A stretch of 64,000 nt of DNA from Mugil cephalus (lineage: Eukaryota > Chordata > Actinopteri > Mugiliformes > Mugilidae), in assembly GCF_022458985.1 (NCBI RefSeq), contig NC_061772.1, positions 25,789,501-25,853,500 of the forward strand, written 5' to 3'. This document shows, piece after piece, positions 35,201 through 61,500 of the stretch (position 1 is the stretch's first letter; each line of letters begins with the position of its first letter). A model generated the notes under the pieces. That model had not been told where the DNA came from, searched no databases, and saw only the letters and a program-made list of their open reading frames with translations. Position numbers and translations under genes: made by a program.

Positions 35201-35972
35201 CCCACACCTGAGATACTCAGAGATGCACTCGACATCCAGGTACATGGTGAAAATACATCACAGTGCCCATCACAGGCACCTAGACCAAGTAGATCATGTC
35301 AACATGTTTGTTGTCAAAGTTCAATTCTAACCTGAAGGCTACTCAGTCTAGTTTAAGTGCAGGTTTGTTTTTTTTTAATGTGATTTACTCAGATTTTGAG
35401 TTGACTTGTTGCTTTGCACAGATTGTATTTAACTGCTCTGATTAGAGAGAAGTAATCTTATTAAATTCTTATGCAGAGGTGTAAAATACATTTTAAATAA
35501 TTATAAATAAATGTTAAAGTCATAATTTTCATATACACAAGCGGACGTCTACAAGTATCGATATCGGTATCGGGTTATTAGCCTTGGTATTAGTATCAGA
35601 TCGAAAGGGAAAATTTGTGGTAGCGCTAGCTTCCCAAATCCAGAGGCTAACAGCAGCAGCATAAAGTTTACTGCACACTTTAAATGTGGGGCATTCACTT
35701 GGCATCATAACGTAGATTTATCGAGTGAGGACGTAGTTGTGGTTGTTGTTATTCTTTTATTTAAAAAAAACGTGGCTTCCGGGGCCAGCTAACTCTGGCT
35801 GCGCTAATGCTAGCGTGCTAATTAAGGCTAAAATGGCTAAATGATTGCTTGGTCATCGTTGAGTCCAAAACACGGTTGTGCCTTTAAGTTAGAGCAGAAT
35901 GAGCCTGTTCAGACGTTTTAACGTGGTGCACCGGGAAACCGGGTCCCTGCCCCGGTTTCTCCGGGATGATAC

Positions 35973-36070
35973 CTACCGATGCAGAGAGCACTCAGGACGG
36001 ATGGGCAAGACAGACAGACAGGCCGGGACACCACACACCGACGAGCCTCAAAACAGCGGCCGCGAAATGT
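35973..36070 (-). promoter_or_regulatory. Candidate tgfbrap1 promoter and non-coding first exon
   Basis: A GC- and CpG-richer island (about 35930-36070) lies about 2 kb upstream of the tgfbrap1 ATG. It ends on the minus strand with a donor-like site (CATCG|GTAGGT or GGTAG|GTATCA). It is the most promoter-like stretch between tgfbrap1 and cul4a. The exact start is unknown. Confidence 0.35.
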
Positions 36071-36839
36071 GTTTATAGCTAAACATCAACGTAGCCATGG
36101 TGCTCGGGGTCGGCCCCGCACTGGCAGGCTGAAAATACGGCTTGTACGGTGGCGTTAGGTATTTCTTTCCCAGGATAAAAAACGCCTCCCATTTACATTG
36201 AAGCCCCACTGGTTGCAGGTGACACAGCGGTGCGTTCAGGAGCGTCATAGCCAGTAGGAATAAAAGTTATTACAGACCGTTTCTCAACGCAGCGCAAAAA
36301 AAAATAAAACGTTTATTATTATTATAGTTGTTTGTTGTTATTATTATTGTCATTGCCCGGTTGAAACTGAGGCCATGTTAATCTTCTCTGTCTGTGTCGA
36401 TTTCTGGTTATCTTATGTGCTGCCTGATCAAGCACATGGACCCTGCGAAAGGATGACACGCAAATTCGTGAAGCCTTTCCACATTTTTAAGTATTTTAAA
36501 AGATCTTATCTATTCCTTTTTGTCTTGATAAAAGAATCAGCCACATCAAGTTAAATAAAGACAAAATCAACCTTTTTTTGATATCCACTATAAGTTCCTT
36601 GGTCTACGTATAACTCGTGAATATTCATATGAAAATATTCCTTAACACTTGCAACATGTAATCGCCATACTGTTTGACTTAATTAAACTTTTCTTTTTTC
36701 TTATTCAACATGATATGTTTCGGTCTGCTGCTTTTATGTGATTTTTATTTGTGAATCGCAGTCTCGCAGAGACTGAAATGAAATGTCCCAGTTGTGATAT
36801 GAACGCAACTCGGCCGCTTATCACCCAAGATGCACCTGT

Positions 36840-37530
36840 GCTAGGGGCGTTCGATACCACTATTTTTCCTTTCGATCCGATACCAAGTAATACCAAGGCT
36901 AAAAAAATATCGACACCGACATCGACACCTTGAGACGTCTTCTTGTGAAAACGAAGATTTTTACAATAAACATTTATGGATGTAATTGTGAAAAATGTAT
37001 GTTATACATCTGTATAAGAATTAAACAGGCTGATTTATTTTTAATTGGAGCAATTAGAGAAAATCTGAGCAAATCAAACTTAAAAACAAAAATAATAATA
37101 CGTAAACAAAAATGAAAATGAGGAGAATCGCTCAGACTTTAATATAATTTTTTTTTGGACCAAAAGGTGCTTGAGAAGAGAAAATTATTTGTGTCAGTTG
37201 GAGTCTAAAACCTGTTAAAAAAAAAGATGTTTGTTGTCAGTGGCGAAGACAAGAGCGGCGCCTTCAGACTCATCGCACCATTTCGCTAATATTCGCTAAT
37301 ATTAACATGCTAAAAGGACAACAACAAAACATAAGTGCAACATCACGCAACACAAACAGACTTTCCAATTGCCCCCTAAGCCCACAATGCTTTGCGGATT
37401 TTGTCCTCCCCTATTTGTTGTGAAAGCGGGCTCGGTATCGATATTTTTTTTTGACGTGAAGATCGAGTCTAAATAACAAACAAACCAGAACGCACGTATC
37501 GACATTTTCAGTATCGATCCGCGCATCACT
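36840..37530. mobile_element. Non-autonomous hAT-like element between tgfbrap1 and cul4a
   Basis: The left end TAGGGGCGTTCGATACCACT and the right part AGTATCGATCCGCGCATCAC are roughly inverted GATACC/GGTATCG-rich ends seen in many fish MITEs. The interior has matching GGTATCGATATTTTTT stretches. No target duplication was confirmed. Confidence 0.4.
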
Positions 37531-37708
37531 GGTTGTCCAACTGAAGTGGTTGAAAAGCCATTTTGTTGTTCTGGCTAAGCTACATGCTAAAGAAAGCCAC
37601 CACCAATAATATGGGTCCGTCTCATCAACGCTAACTATGTCGCCTTTATTTATTATTATTATTTTTTTTGTTTAATGTCGCAAAAATACAGTAACTGAAG
37701 TCGCCGGT

Positions 37709-37728
37709 GTGTGTGTGTGTGTGTGTGT
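37709..37728. repeat. (GT)n microsatellite
   Basis: About ten GT units lie upstream of the cul4a start. Confidence 0.9.
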
Positions 37729-38061
37729 AAGTCGTCTTCATGGATTAGCCTGGTTTGTGGTGTGGACAAGACGAAAGGCTGGTGGCTAAAGTGTGCTGCA
37801 GCTTCAGATAACATATTGTTAACTATCTTCCTGTTTTTTTCTGATTAATTAACGGCACCCTAGCCACTTGTTTTTTTCCTTGTTTATATGTGCTCTTGAA
37901 TAGCCGGTGCCTGTGCTGCCAAAACCAAAAGTCCACAGGAGGAAAAAAAAGAGGCTGTTGTTTTCTAAAAGAGGCGTCTGAACAATCTTTTGCTACCAAG
38001 TAACTTAGGGGGGGAAAAACACTTGGACCATACAGCGTTAAGCCAAAGCGCTAATCTGATA

Positions 38062-50319
<12,258 letters not shown>

Positions 50320-51135
50320 GGGGGGGCCGCCGCTGTCACCGCCGTGCTTTTTTTTTTTTTTTTACGCTCACAGCAAGCGTTAACAGCTGGCTCCCCCCTC
50401 AAATACAGGATGACAGCCCCCTCAGCCGCCTGACTCTCCTCTGGTGCCCACCTTCCACCCTCCATCCACAATCCTGGGACAGGAAAAGTCCGGACGACAC
50501 AAGAGCCTCCAGAGAAACCAGAGAGTCCCAGCTGCGCTGTTCCCATTCTGCGACATCTTTTTTTAATAAAAAGTGGGATTGGGGCCCCGAGGAGCAGCCC
50601 GGGTTGTTGATGGTTGGGTTTATGTGACTTACAAATCCGCTAATGCAAAACACAACTGAAAATAACTAGCACTTTCCTCCTTTTATTATTTTCTCCTTGG
50701 GGTTGTTTTTTTTTTTTTTTTGTTTCTTCCTCCGTTGTGTTGTTGTTCTAAAAATCACTTATTTTCTATTATAGTTGGTTTGAGTTTTAAGACTTTATTT
50801 TTGTGTTATTTTACCTTTTCTGTTCTGTTCTCCTCACGAAATGGCTGCATAAACTGCTGAGTGTAAAGCTGACCCGGTTAGTCGCCTGATTTACACATCG
50901 GAGAACCAGCTTTCGAGGACACGGAAGAGGAAAGACATTGACTGTGCTGAAAGGGGCTTGGGTCGTCGTTTGCATCACGAACGCTGAGTGACGTGCAGAC
51001 GAGCCACTTCGGGTATTACTTTTTGGTATCTCGTATGTTTTGACCAAAATGTCCAAATGTCAATGTGCTGACGTTTCTTTTTGTAGATCAGATTGTATTC
51101 TATGTAAGAGTGAGAAAAGTGAATAAATGGATATT
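50320..51135 (+). other. cul4a 3' UTR with candidate polyadenylation signals
   Basis: AATAAA occurs at 50565-50570 and 51122-51127. Either could end the mRNA; the second would give a UTR of about 0.8 kb. No coding sequence is present. Confidence 0.5.
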
Positions 51136-51377
51136 TAATGATTCAGCTGATTATTTGCAGGTGAGAAGCTAGATCATCAACGCATTGCAGGGAGAAAAGA
51201 CGTTATAAAGCACATTGATAATGGTGAAATAAAGACTAAAGATATCAAGATCTATCAACTTACTGGAAGATGGAAGCAAAAATTAAACATTGAACTGTCT
51301 AGAATTAAGTTGGAGATCTACAGTGACAATAAAAACTAGTCACTCTTTGTGTTTGCTTTTGTGAATAGATAATAATA

Positions 51378-52135
51378 GACCCCTTCATGGTTTACGTCCC
51401 TGACGTCACGGCGTTAGCTGGAGGCAAAACGGGGGGAAGCTTGAAGCGAACGCTGTCAACTGTGAAAATGTCTTGCTGTATTTTTACAACTTACATTTTT
51501 ATCACATACCAGCCACTGCCAGTCGTAGACAAATTTTTCTTTTGGCTTTGGCGATTAAAAGAAAGAGACGATCATAAAGAATGTGCACACTTCATATCAG
51601 ATTACACTGAAATGTAATTACATCATCGATTTTCAGCCTGGATAATGTTATGAGTTAGAATAAATTGGGACTGAAGTTAAGTTGATCATTATTTGGAGGA
51701 TTCTTGTTACATGTTAATGCTAACGCAGCATTAGTTATATGTTTCAGGGGCGTCCAAGCAGAAGTTGCATTTATTACTTACACTTACGTCTTGTAATATC
51801 TTTGTTGGAGACGCTTCACTTGATGAAGACAGACCAGACTTCGTCCCCTCTGTGTCCTCCTTTCGTCAAACGTCCATCCAGCGAGTCAGAGTGTAGTGGT
51901 CGGTGAATATAGTCCCATCAGTTGGTCTTTTATAATATATAACGGTCACGGTCCCGGGGAGTGAGTGTATTAGTATATTCTCTAAAATATTTTTACATTT
52001 TCCTCGTCCATTCTTGCCAAACAGTCCGTTGAAATATGCTAACCGCCATTTACAGGCTACAAAATGTTTTGCCTCCAGTTAAGCCCCGCCCACTCAAAAA
52101 AAAATGTAACATTGTTTACAAACTGTGAAGGGGTC
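51378..52135 (-). mobile_element. Second copy of the 0.8-kb non-autonomous DNA transposon, inverted
   Basis: The ends are GACCCCTTCATGGTTTACGT and AACTGTGAAGGGGTC, an inverted pair. The inner words GCGTTAGCTGGAGGCAAAAC and GTTTTGCCTCCAGTTAAGCC match the copy at 27720-28527 read on the other strand. The shared ATGGACGAGGAAAATG start of the small frame is present but soon broken. Confidence 0.7.
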
Positions 52136-52229
52136 GATAATTACTTTGGCTCTTTACTGTCAAAAAGAAAAAAAGATTTCTACAAAGTCGTATAAAATAA
52201 TTAAAAATGTATAAAGTAAAATAAGTGAT

Positions 52230-52470
52230 TGTTTAAGTTTTTACCCCGTTCTAGTCAGTATTTAGTCTGGACAGTTTTATTCCGTTCTTTGTGAAGCTGC
52301 ACAGGGGGTTCGATGTGAACAGCCACAAATATTTAAACCATGTCTGTGTAATATTTGACAAAATTTTGACTTAATTTTATTACCTTTACTAACTGGGAGA
52401 AGTATCCTCACAGCATGATGCTGCCTCCTCTTTGCTTTCACAGTGGGGACGATGTGCAGTGTTTGGTGTC
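52230..52470 (-). mobile_element. Tc1-like transposon relic
   Basis: The word CAGCATGATGCTGCCTCCTC and its surroundings resemble the relic at 46605-47140, read on the minus strand as a Tc1 GGSIML-type motif. Short and decayed. Confidence 0.35.
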
Positions 52471-53379
52471 CACAACATATATATATATATAAATATATAT
52501 ATATATGAATGTTATTTAAAAAACATTAATCTTGTAAGGCAAGAAAAGATGTCTTGAGCCACATTACAGCAGGATTTGCTAATTTACACCTGGACAGGTA
52601 AAAACTGATGGAGAAGTAAGTAATATATATATTAAAAAAAAATGCTGTAGTAATATTACAGCTTAAAAGAGATATTTTAATATCTTAGCAGTATTTTAAA
52701 GCTTTGACTGGCGAAGAACCGACTTTTAGTTGTTGTTTTTATTTTACCTTTGGGGTATATTCTATTCAGAGTCTTGGATTTTTTTTTGTATTCATTCATT
52801 TTTTTTTAGTCATTTTAAGCAAGAAACGCAGATTAACCAGTGACTGGACCTCAGAGACCGAGATGTTTTTATACCACAGCCACTTGAGACACATTTACTG
52901 CACTCTGTTAATCTGCATTTCACTTACTGTGAGTCTACTAGTTGAATTAGTAATTTAACTATGGCCACTTTTTTTTTTTTTTGTTTTACTTTATATATTT
53001 TTATTTAATTTACATTTACTCCGTGGACGTCTGCTTAAGCTTTGACAGTGAGGAGTTTTTTTTTTAGATTTTTTGTTTTTTGAAGTATACTGACAGTAAA
53101 TTTAATTCACAAAAGCAATCAAATGGGGGAAAATCTCATGATAGTCTAATTTTAAGACAGGAAAACTGCATGTCTGGTGGTTAAAAAGCTTGGTAGCGTT
53201 CAGTGAGAATGTAGCAGGGTCCTGATAAGACTTGGACAGTGGCATTTAAGCGGCCTCTGCGTTCCTTCGAGGGTTTTTGCACACACTCGTGAATTGATGG
53301 AGGAGTCAGCTGACTTGCAACACATGCACTTTGAAGCTTGCTGCACAGCACAGCACAGCACAGTGTGTGCATGTGTGTG

Positions 53380-53403
53380 TGTCTATGTGTGTGTGTGTGT
53401 GTG
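53380..53403. repeat. (TG)n microsatellite
   Basis: A near-perfect TG run of about 24 bases follows a short CACAG repeat. Confidence 0.85.
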
Positions 53404-53579
53404 TGGACTCTCACATGCTACCTCCCATTACAGTAAAAACCAAATGCTGTACTCGAGATTATGCGCCTCATAAAACGAATAATTAATCTTTAACATGCCA
53501 ATAAAATGAATTTAATTCTAAACAAAACGTAATCTACTTTGTTTATTTCCTGCAAAGGCAAAACCAGAAGAGATGACTT

Positions 53580-53606
53580 GACACACACACACACACACAC
53601 ACACAC
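53580..53606. repeat. (CA)n microsatellite
   Basis: About thirteen CA units. Confidence 0.9.
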
Positions 53607-54451
53607 TCAGGACATTTTAATGAATCAACACAGTGTGTGGCACTTGTATGACAAGTCATTTTTCAGTGTAACATTATTCCTGGAAGGAGTCTTCTCTCAT
53701 TAGATGTCTTCTTACACCCGGCTGGTATGTCATACTCTACGTTATTGTTGCCGTCGCACATCGAACATACAACGAAATTACGATGACTCTCCTCAGAAGG
53801 CACAAAAGACAGAAACAGTGACATAAATTACACCCCTGAACCCATATATAGGTCCCACGGCCACAAATACTTCCTTCCTCACTCGTGCACACACTCAGTC
53901 CCTCATATAGTGCCGAGTCTAAAGTGACACTGAAGATGATTTTGCAGAAGGGATGTGGGTCCGTGAACAGGTGATGGAAGAGGATGTGTGATGTCTTTGA
54001 TCTGGACTGGTAGATGTCCTTCCAGAGGTGGATTTTGGACACCAGTGACTAGTTTTTATTACCCTCTGGAGAGTTTTCTGGGCAGACGGGCCTCTAAAGT
54101 CTCTGTTGAGCCTTTTTGACGTCAGCAGTAGAGTTCATCCAGGTCCAGAAATTTAAAACTAGGCACCCTCTCCATTAGTTGCATCTCTATGTGTGTGTGT
54201 CCACAAACTCAACAGCCTCTATTTCCAGTGGTTTTATGTTGCCTGAAATCAATGATGATTTCTTCCATTTTATTAATGATCAGTTTTAACAAGTTATGTG
54301 GGAGGTTAAATACTCACCTTTTTTTTTTTTTTTGCAGTGTGAATTTGTTAATTTATTCTTTGTTTAATGGAGATGAAGTTGACCCATGAAATGTTCACAG
54401 AGGAAGTAAGAGGAGAGGAGAGGGAGGGAGGGAGGGAGGGAGGAAGGCGGC

Positions 54452-54461
54452 CTCACGTGAC
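54452..54461. promoter_or_regulatory. CLEAR-like E-box upstream of lamp1
   Basis: CTCACGTGAC differs by one base from the GTCACGTGAC consensus recognised by TFEB/MiT factors. It lies about 1.1 kb upstream of the lamp1 ATG. Confidence 0.4.
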
Positions 54462-55541
54462 TGCACAGCTCTAAATGCTGGCGATGGGAAGTTCGGCTCT
54501 TTTCTGAGAGTCGGCTCTTTCGACAAAGCTCCTGAGAGAAGAGTCGACTCCTTCGGCTCCCGAGTGGCTCTTTCATGAATATGATCATTTCTAGCTCAAT
54601 ATTTTAGCCCAACACAGTAAATACACACGGTCTTGTGTGTTGAGAAGCCCTTTCACATTTAATTCGATTCTTTTTTTTTTTTTTTTATGAGAAGCCCAGT
54701 TATTCTTGTTTCATATTTCAGTAAAACTTTAACTGTGCAAACAACTAAACAAAACGCTGTCATACAAAATGATGTAGTTCTTTTTCATATAACTCCTCAT
54801 CAACACTGTAATTTTTGTGGTTTTGGTTGGATTATTATTATTATATAAAAATAAATTGCAGTCTTCTATGTAATTTTCACACTTAGACCCTCTGGTGTGT
54901 CTAAAAAAATATATATATATTTTTTTGTTTATTTAGACCACTTAATAATTATAAAGTTATGTATATTCTTTCCAAATTTTATATTGTTTTTTTCACCTCT
55001 ATATTCTTGTCTAAATCCGTGCTGCTGTGACATCATGGGATAAATAAATAATGTCTTAAGTAGCTTTTCTAATAATGATAATCGACTTTACGTGTCGTCA
55101 TATGTGATTGGCCACGTGGGACTCGGATCTTCTGACCCACTACCAAACATCGGCTCTTTTACGCATCGCACATCAGATGCTACGGTTCACATGACGGGAC
55201 ATGGCTTATCCACACAGAGCGTCTCAGGCCGACATCTAACCGCACTCACTGCTCCTTTCCACCACCGAAACCTGCTGTAAAGATACGAAACGACCCTAAA
55301 AATCAATTTCCAGGCAGCAGAGGAAGCAACAACAGGAAGAAGGATAACAGCGAAGCTCCAGTTTTTTTTTTTTAGCTTAAGGTCCGTGAAGTCAAGTGCA
55401 TTTTTTTTTTATTTTATTTATATAGACCCACCTGCGCCTGCAGCGGCGGCGCAACAACAACACCACCTCCTCCTTTTTTTTTAAAAAAAAGATTTATTTT
55501 ATTTCTCCTTCTTCCTTAAATAGAAGCTAAAAACTTCAAGG

Positions 55542-58500
55542 ATGACAGTCTCTCGTGGTCTGTTCGCTGTCGTCGCCGCCTGGTTTGCGGTTTTAGGTGA
55601 GTGTGTTTTTTTGTTTTGTCTTTTTTGTTTTTTTGCGGTTAACCCACTGGTCCAGCGTGTAATTGGTTTTTACTTTTCATATTTCATCTTAAAAAAACCA
55701 ACCTCCTTGTTTTGTTTCGTTCTTTCCAGCACAGCCTGGTTGTCATTTTGACAACCCGCATTATCACATTGGACCTTAAACCCACATTAAAAACCATAAA
55801 ATCCGAGTAGGAGAAAGTTTCACTTTGAACACCACAAAATACGTTTTTTTATCGTTTTGAAATGCAGGTCAAAAGTGTAAATTGTGAAATCAAAAGTTTA
55901 CGTTGAAATTTGGCAAACAACAAAGCTATTTACAACTATTTGCATTAAAATACAGGAAATGCATCAGGCATTTTTTTTTTCAAATACTTATGACCATTTA
56001 CAGGTGTCACAATAAATGATCTAAATGTCTAAATGTCTCAAATCTCTCAGATCACCCCATAGACTGTATGTAGTACAGGTGTCAAACATACGCCCAAGGC
56101 CCAAAAGCAGGAAACCGTGTTTCACTGTAAACCATAAAATATTTTATGATTATTAGGCCTAAACCATAAAATAGAAAAAATCATTTAAACCATAAAATAT
56201 TTTATGGTTTACGCTGTCCGTCTTAACGGAGCCGGTTTTTTTTCAGAGGCTGAAACCGCACATTTTTGAAACCGGTTTCCAAAGTGGGAAAGTTTGAAAA
56301 TGCCACCCGTTGCTTTTTCTCTTAACGCAAATAGCTATGTTATACGGTCCAAGCTTATACATGCTCCTGGTCTTTTTTTTTTTCTGGTTTCAGAGAGTGA
56401 CATTACAGCGCCACGTACGGCCCGGCATGGGTACTGCAGCAGTTTCAGTCGTTTTCAGTGGTTCCGTCTAGATGCTAACATTTTTGGGGTCGCTTTTAAA
56501 AAAAATACCATCTTCGTGTGTACATGGCGTTAACAGCAGACAGCGCTTCTTCTTCTAAAGACATTTTTTTTCTAAAACATTTTTTTCAACAGACACATTA
56601 AGGATGGCAGTTATTTTCATTGATAATTTTCAGTCAACGTACTTTTCGCACTTCATTCAACTTCATGCTATGGGCCAGATTAGACCCTCTAGTGGGCCAC
56701 TCTTGGCCCACGTGCCGTATGTTGACACCTGAGTTGTAACTGTTCTTCATGTTTTTTTTATGAAATAAAATTTTGAAATTTCCACCACTAGAACACGAAT
56801 CAACTATCAACTATTTTGGGCTATTTTTGAATTCATTTTTTAATTTAGGCCACTTATAATTATATATAAGGCAATGTTTTTTGTTAATAATCTATCAATT
56901 TTTAGTCTATGAAATGTCAGAAAATTGTAAATCGTATTTAATTTACTTGAAAAAATGACTGAACGTTCAATCAGAGAAAGAAATTGATAATCAAATGATT
57001 GTTTTCTGGTTTCATCATACATAATATTGTACATAATAACCATAACGATAGGGTTAATTGAGCCAGATCGACAAAGTTGGTCAGTAATCTATTACTAAAT
57101 AATTTCACAACTAATTTAAATATAGGGAGTTAATATTTTTAGGTTTAACATGTCACTTTTTTGTCTAATATATGAACTTTTAATTTAGAGCTGTATCTAA
57201 CAATTTATTCAATAATTGTGTGATTTTTTTTTTCTAATTAAGTATATACTCTATAGTAAAAAGTCGAAATCTATTGAATTTACATCACATTTACACAAAA
57301 GTATCCAATTCTTCTATTTAACATAGTGAAGCCAACAAATACTTGGCTCTTTTTTAGTTTAAAACTTGATTAAAGCAACTGTTTATCCGTCTGTTTAATG
57401 TCCACATGCCCAAAATTATGTACTTCATAGTAGCAAAAATATTTAGCTTCAACTTTAACAGCTGTAACAGATTTAGTATTTGTTAAATACTATGTGGGAG
57501 AGCTTTAAAGATGTTGAAACTGATAAATCCATTCATTTCTAGACTAAATATGTTGGTATGAAAAGGTCCCTTGTGTTGAAGGATGAAAATGTGTCACACA
57601 GAAGTTAAGAGTTTCCTTTTTTTTTTAATTCTATCCTAACATAACGCCCAGGTTGTGTTAATGTTGTGGAGCGGCACATCGGCCTCATTGTTGTGTCATC
57701 TGAGAGCGTCACGTGACCACCGTGATGGCTTTGTTGTTGCAGGGGCCCGCTGACGGTGTCTGTTTATGACCAGTTTAATCACGCTGACGCATGCAGCTCA
57801 AACACTTACAGCGCATATTTCAGCCTCATTCTAAAATAATCAACCGTGATAGTTGTTTACCGGGAGTTCGGTTTTTGTTTTCCACAACAAACCCCATGAA
57901 CGTTTCCTAAAAACAACAAGGGGCTGTTTTCTGTTTCGTATTCTACCTACAGCCTGACAGTTTGTACACACGATTTCTTTTACTTGACGATCAGGTTACA
58001 GAGTTGTGTAAAGCGCCTGCTGCGTGTTTACCGGGTGAACGGAGAGGTGACACCGGGGTCAGGTTTCGGTTGGGCAGCGTGGTGAGGACGTGCCTTGTTG
58101 ACGAAGACTGAGGCACAGATTGTATAAATGGAGAAAGCACAAGACGAAGGGAAGAGAAGGGCAGGAAAGTGACAAGAAAACAAAAGAGGGGAAACTCTCA
58201 GGGAGTTATGAAATTACCAGGAACACTATAATTTATGACAGATAAGTTAATTTTATTTTCCCACCACACTTAAGTCTTTAACTAGATTATCAGTCAGAAT
58301 AAAGACACAAAAAGCAAGTTAAAGGGAAACAAGCTCAATGTCATTTTAGTCATTCTGGGAAGTGTGAAGCAAGCAGTGAAACTCTTGAGTTGCGTTATGT
58401 GCGATGAAAATGGCGAAAAAGGTTTCTTAAGATAAGAGTCCTGAATATCTGCTGTGGCTTCTGGACAATATGTCGTAGGACTATGCAAACACACCCAGAC

Positions 58501-61500
58501 AGTGAGTGGAGGACAATGGTATTAATAGTCCACAATGCAAGTGTGAAAGTTGCCAGGTTGGCTGATAAACGTTCACAGGAGTCACACTCAGGACATGTTC
58601 CTACACCTGCTACAAGTCTGCAGCAGTGGAGCTAATTAACTCTTATTATTCAACTAAGAGACGTATGTAAATCATGGGCGCCATGTTTGCTACATCAGAG
58701 GTTAGACTCTACAGTGTAACCCAATGGGGCGTATGTGTTATGTTGAAATAAATGTCTTATTTTCACCATTAACAGGTCTATAAATGTTATTGCCAATTTC
58801 TGTCAGTATGTAAAATGCCCTCGCTTAAATATTTCAGTGTTTACTTCCTTTAAATATCTTAAATGAGCCTGTAAAATGCTTTGTAGCCCAATCACCTCAT
58901 CAGTCATGGAGCTGTGTTCACCTTCTCCTCAGTCTCCGTGTTCATCCATCACTGTTAAAAAGTTGGAATTACTCAGAAAAATGATAAATAATCAGAAATA
59001 GTGAAAATTAAACTGGCCTTACTATTGAATATTATCATCATAACATTAGCATGCTAGCCAAAATAACTAGTAACTGAGGCAAAGTTACGCGTCAATTAAA
59101 TATGTGTATCTACATGGACATAAATTACATGCACACATGGATTTCACAGTATATATGATGGTAGCTGCTATTTTTCTAAGCCTTTAGTCTAGATAACTAG
59201 CTAGCATATGGCTAGCATAAGGCTAAGTTAACTTCAGACTTCATCCATTTGTAAAGCAGCGTTTTTGAGACCAAGGTTCACATTGATGGTGGTATGACTT
59301 TATTTTTCGTATATAAAATCTTAACATTCTCTATGAGTCAGTATTTGTTGGATGTATCAAACATGGCGCCTGTGGAACACGTGACCAGCTCAGAACCAAT
59401 CAGCATAGAGGGACAGCTCAGACGGTCCATTCCCTAGTTGGCCAGACTCTCTCTTATATACAGCTCTGGTTTAGCTGTGTCTCCCTCTAGTGGTGGCTCG
59501 GGTGAACAGTTTTTTTTTTTAACTGTGGCTACTGTTGTAATCAGCACCTTTTACTAATTAGTCAAATTAACAAAATGGAAAATACACTAGTGCAAGTCAC
59601 ACATTTCTAACCTTAGTGTTTATCTACCTCCAAATTAAACCATATGGTTACATACTTTAATTCTCAGGTGTGTTGCATATGTGTGCATATCCTAATTACA
59701 TTTTCACTTTACGTTATTTATTTATTTTTTTTATCCTCCCACAGGTTGCATTGAGGCCGTCTCCCTTGAAGTGAGGCAGGGGAACTCCACCTGCATTAAG
59801 GCCGATCTGTCTGCATCCTTTTCCATCCCCTACAACACCTCCAGCGGCAGAGTGAGTGTGCGGTGAAACAGATTTCCTCACGTTTGTCGCCGTATCTCTA
59901 CATTAACACTTTGTTTATTGTCGTGTCCCCCCAGAGGACGGCGCAGATCTCTCTGCCCAACTCCACCACCGTCGACGCAGGAAGCAGCACCTGCGGCGGA
60001 GGCGGCCTGTCGCCGTGGCTGGTGGCGGTGTTCGGATCCGGCCACTCGCTCGGCCTGAGCTTTTCAACCAACGGGAGTCTGTACAGTGTCGCTAACCTGA
60101 CTCTGCAGTACAACCTCAGTGACGCCGCACTTTTCCCTGACGCCAACAGCTCCGGTGAGAACAAATACCAGAATCAGTTTGAAGTTAAAGCTAAACATAC
60201 CAAATAAAAACATAAAAATATTAAAAACATAAAAATATGTCAGTATGAGTACGGTCTAATGAGACTATAATACAGGTTACTGATATATATGCTGATATAT
60301 ATTAACTCTTGGACCATCTTGGGGACCAAAAGTTATATTTTGCTTGTTTTATTTTTTTTTTTTACGTTCAGCTCTCAATATACCGGTCAGTTTAAAGGTT
60401 AACTGTATGAATTTTTATTTTTTTTATTTTTATTCTTAACAGGCTTAATTCCAAAAGCCTGTATATTATATATAGAATAGGAGATTTGCATCATACTGAC
60501 ACTTTTTACACCTCGTGACCAAATTTGTCCCATTGACTCCCATTATAACCACATCTGTTTCATAATACTACACTATAATCCTGACACGTTATAGTGCTTT
60601 TTCCATTAATACCTAATCGATCTAAGCCTCTACCTTCAAAATATAGGGAAAATATGTTTTATGTGTAATGAACAACCAGAGGCAATGACATAAAGTGTCT
60701 TACCTCGCAAAATGCATAGAAATAACAAAGGTGAACACCATAAAATGATCTTAGTATATGTTAACTGCAATAATAATAATAATAATAATATATTATGATA
60801 AGTAAAGAATCAGTAAGGTTAACTGAGGTGGTTTGGAGATACAGACATTATTTTGACTCGTGTCAGGTGAAATTTTCAAGTGAAAGTTTCAGTTGCTTCT
60901 GTTGAAAGTGAAGCAGGAAGTAGAAACAAAAATGAAACCGACTGGTGAAAAAAAGACACCGTCATTCTTTTTTTTTTTTTTTTTTTTACTCACAGTGGGA
61001 GCCAGACTGTCGTAGAAATGTCTCACACTAGTGGAAACCACATGCGAAGGTCATGTCTGTATCTACGTCCTGCAGTTCTATAAAAAACACGTGAATTCAA
61101 ATGAGTCGATGGTTTGACTTTGAACTCGGCATCAACTATAATTTTATCTTAAGCGCGATGTAAACATAAGAAAAAAGTGTCACTCTTTATGTAAGTTCAC
61201 AGTCGGGTGAATGAAGTGAATGTTTTTTTTTTTATTGCGTCCCAGATGTGGTGACCGTGGTGTCGGCTTCAGTCGGGATCAGGGCAGCAGTCAACACCAC
61301 CTACCGCTGCATGAGTCCCACCACGGTCGCAGTGGAGGACGCAAACGTCACCTTCACCGACATGAGGATGGAGGCGTACATGCCAGGAAACGACCTGAGT
61401 CCTACAGGTGAAACTGTCTCCGCGTGGTTTTTAACCTGCTTCTTTAAACGCATCTTAAATAAATTCATCATTATTTCCTGTTGTCACAGAGAGCGTGTGC

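Larger units (their letters stand above)
52471..55300. other. Intergenic DNA between cul4a and lamp1
   Basis: No coding exon is recognised. It holds microsatellites (TG near 53380-53403, CA near 53580-53606, GGGA near 54420-54443) and a hAT-like fragment from about 54478 (GATGGGAAGTTCGGCTCTTT). A CTCACGTGAC E-box is at 54452-54461 and a CACGTG at 55113-55118. Confidence 0.5.
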
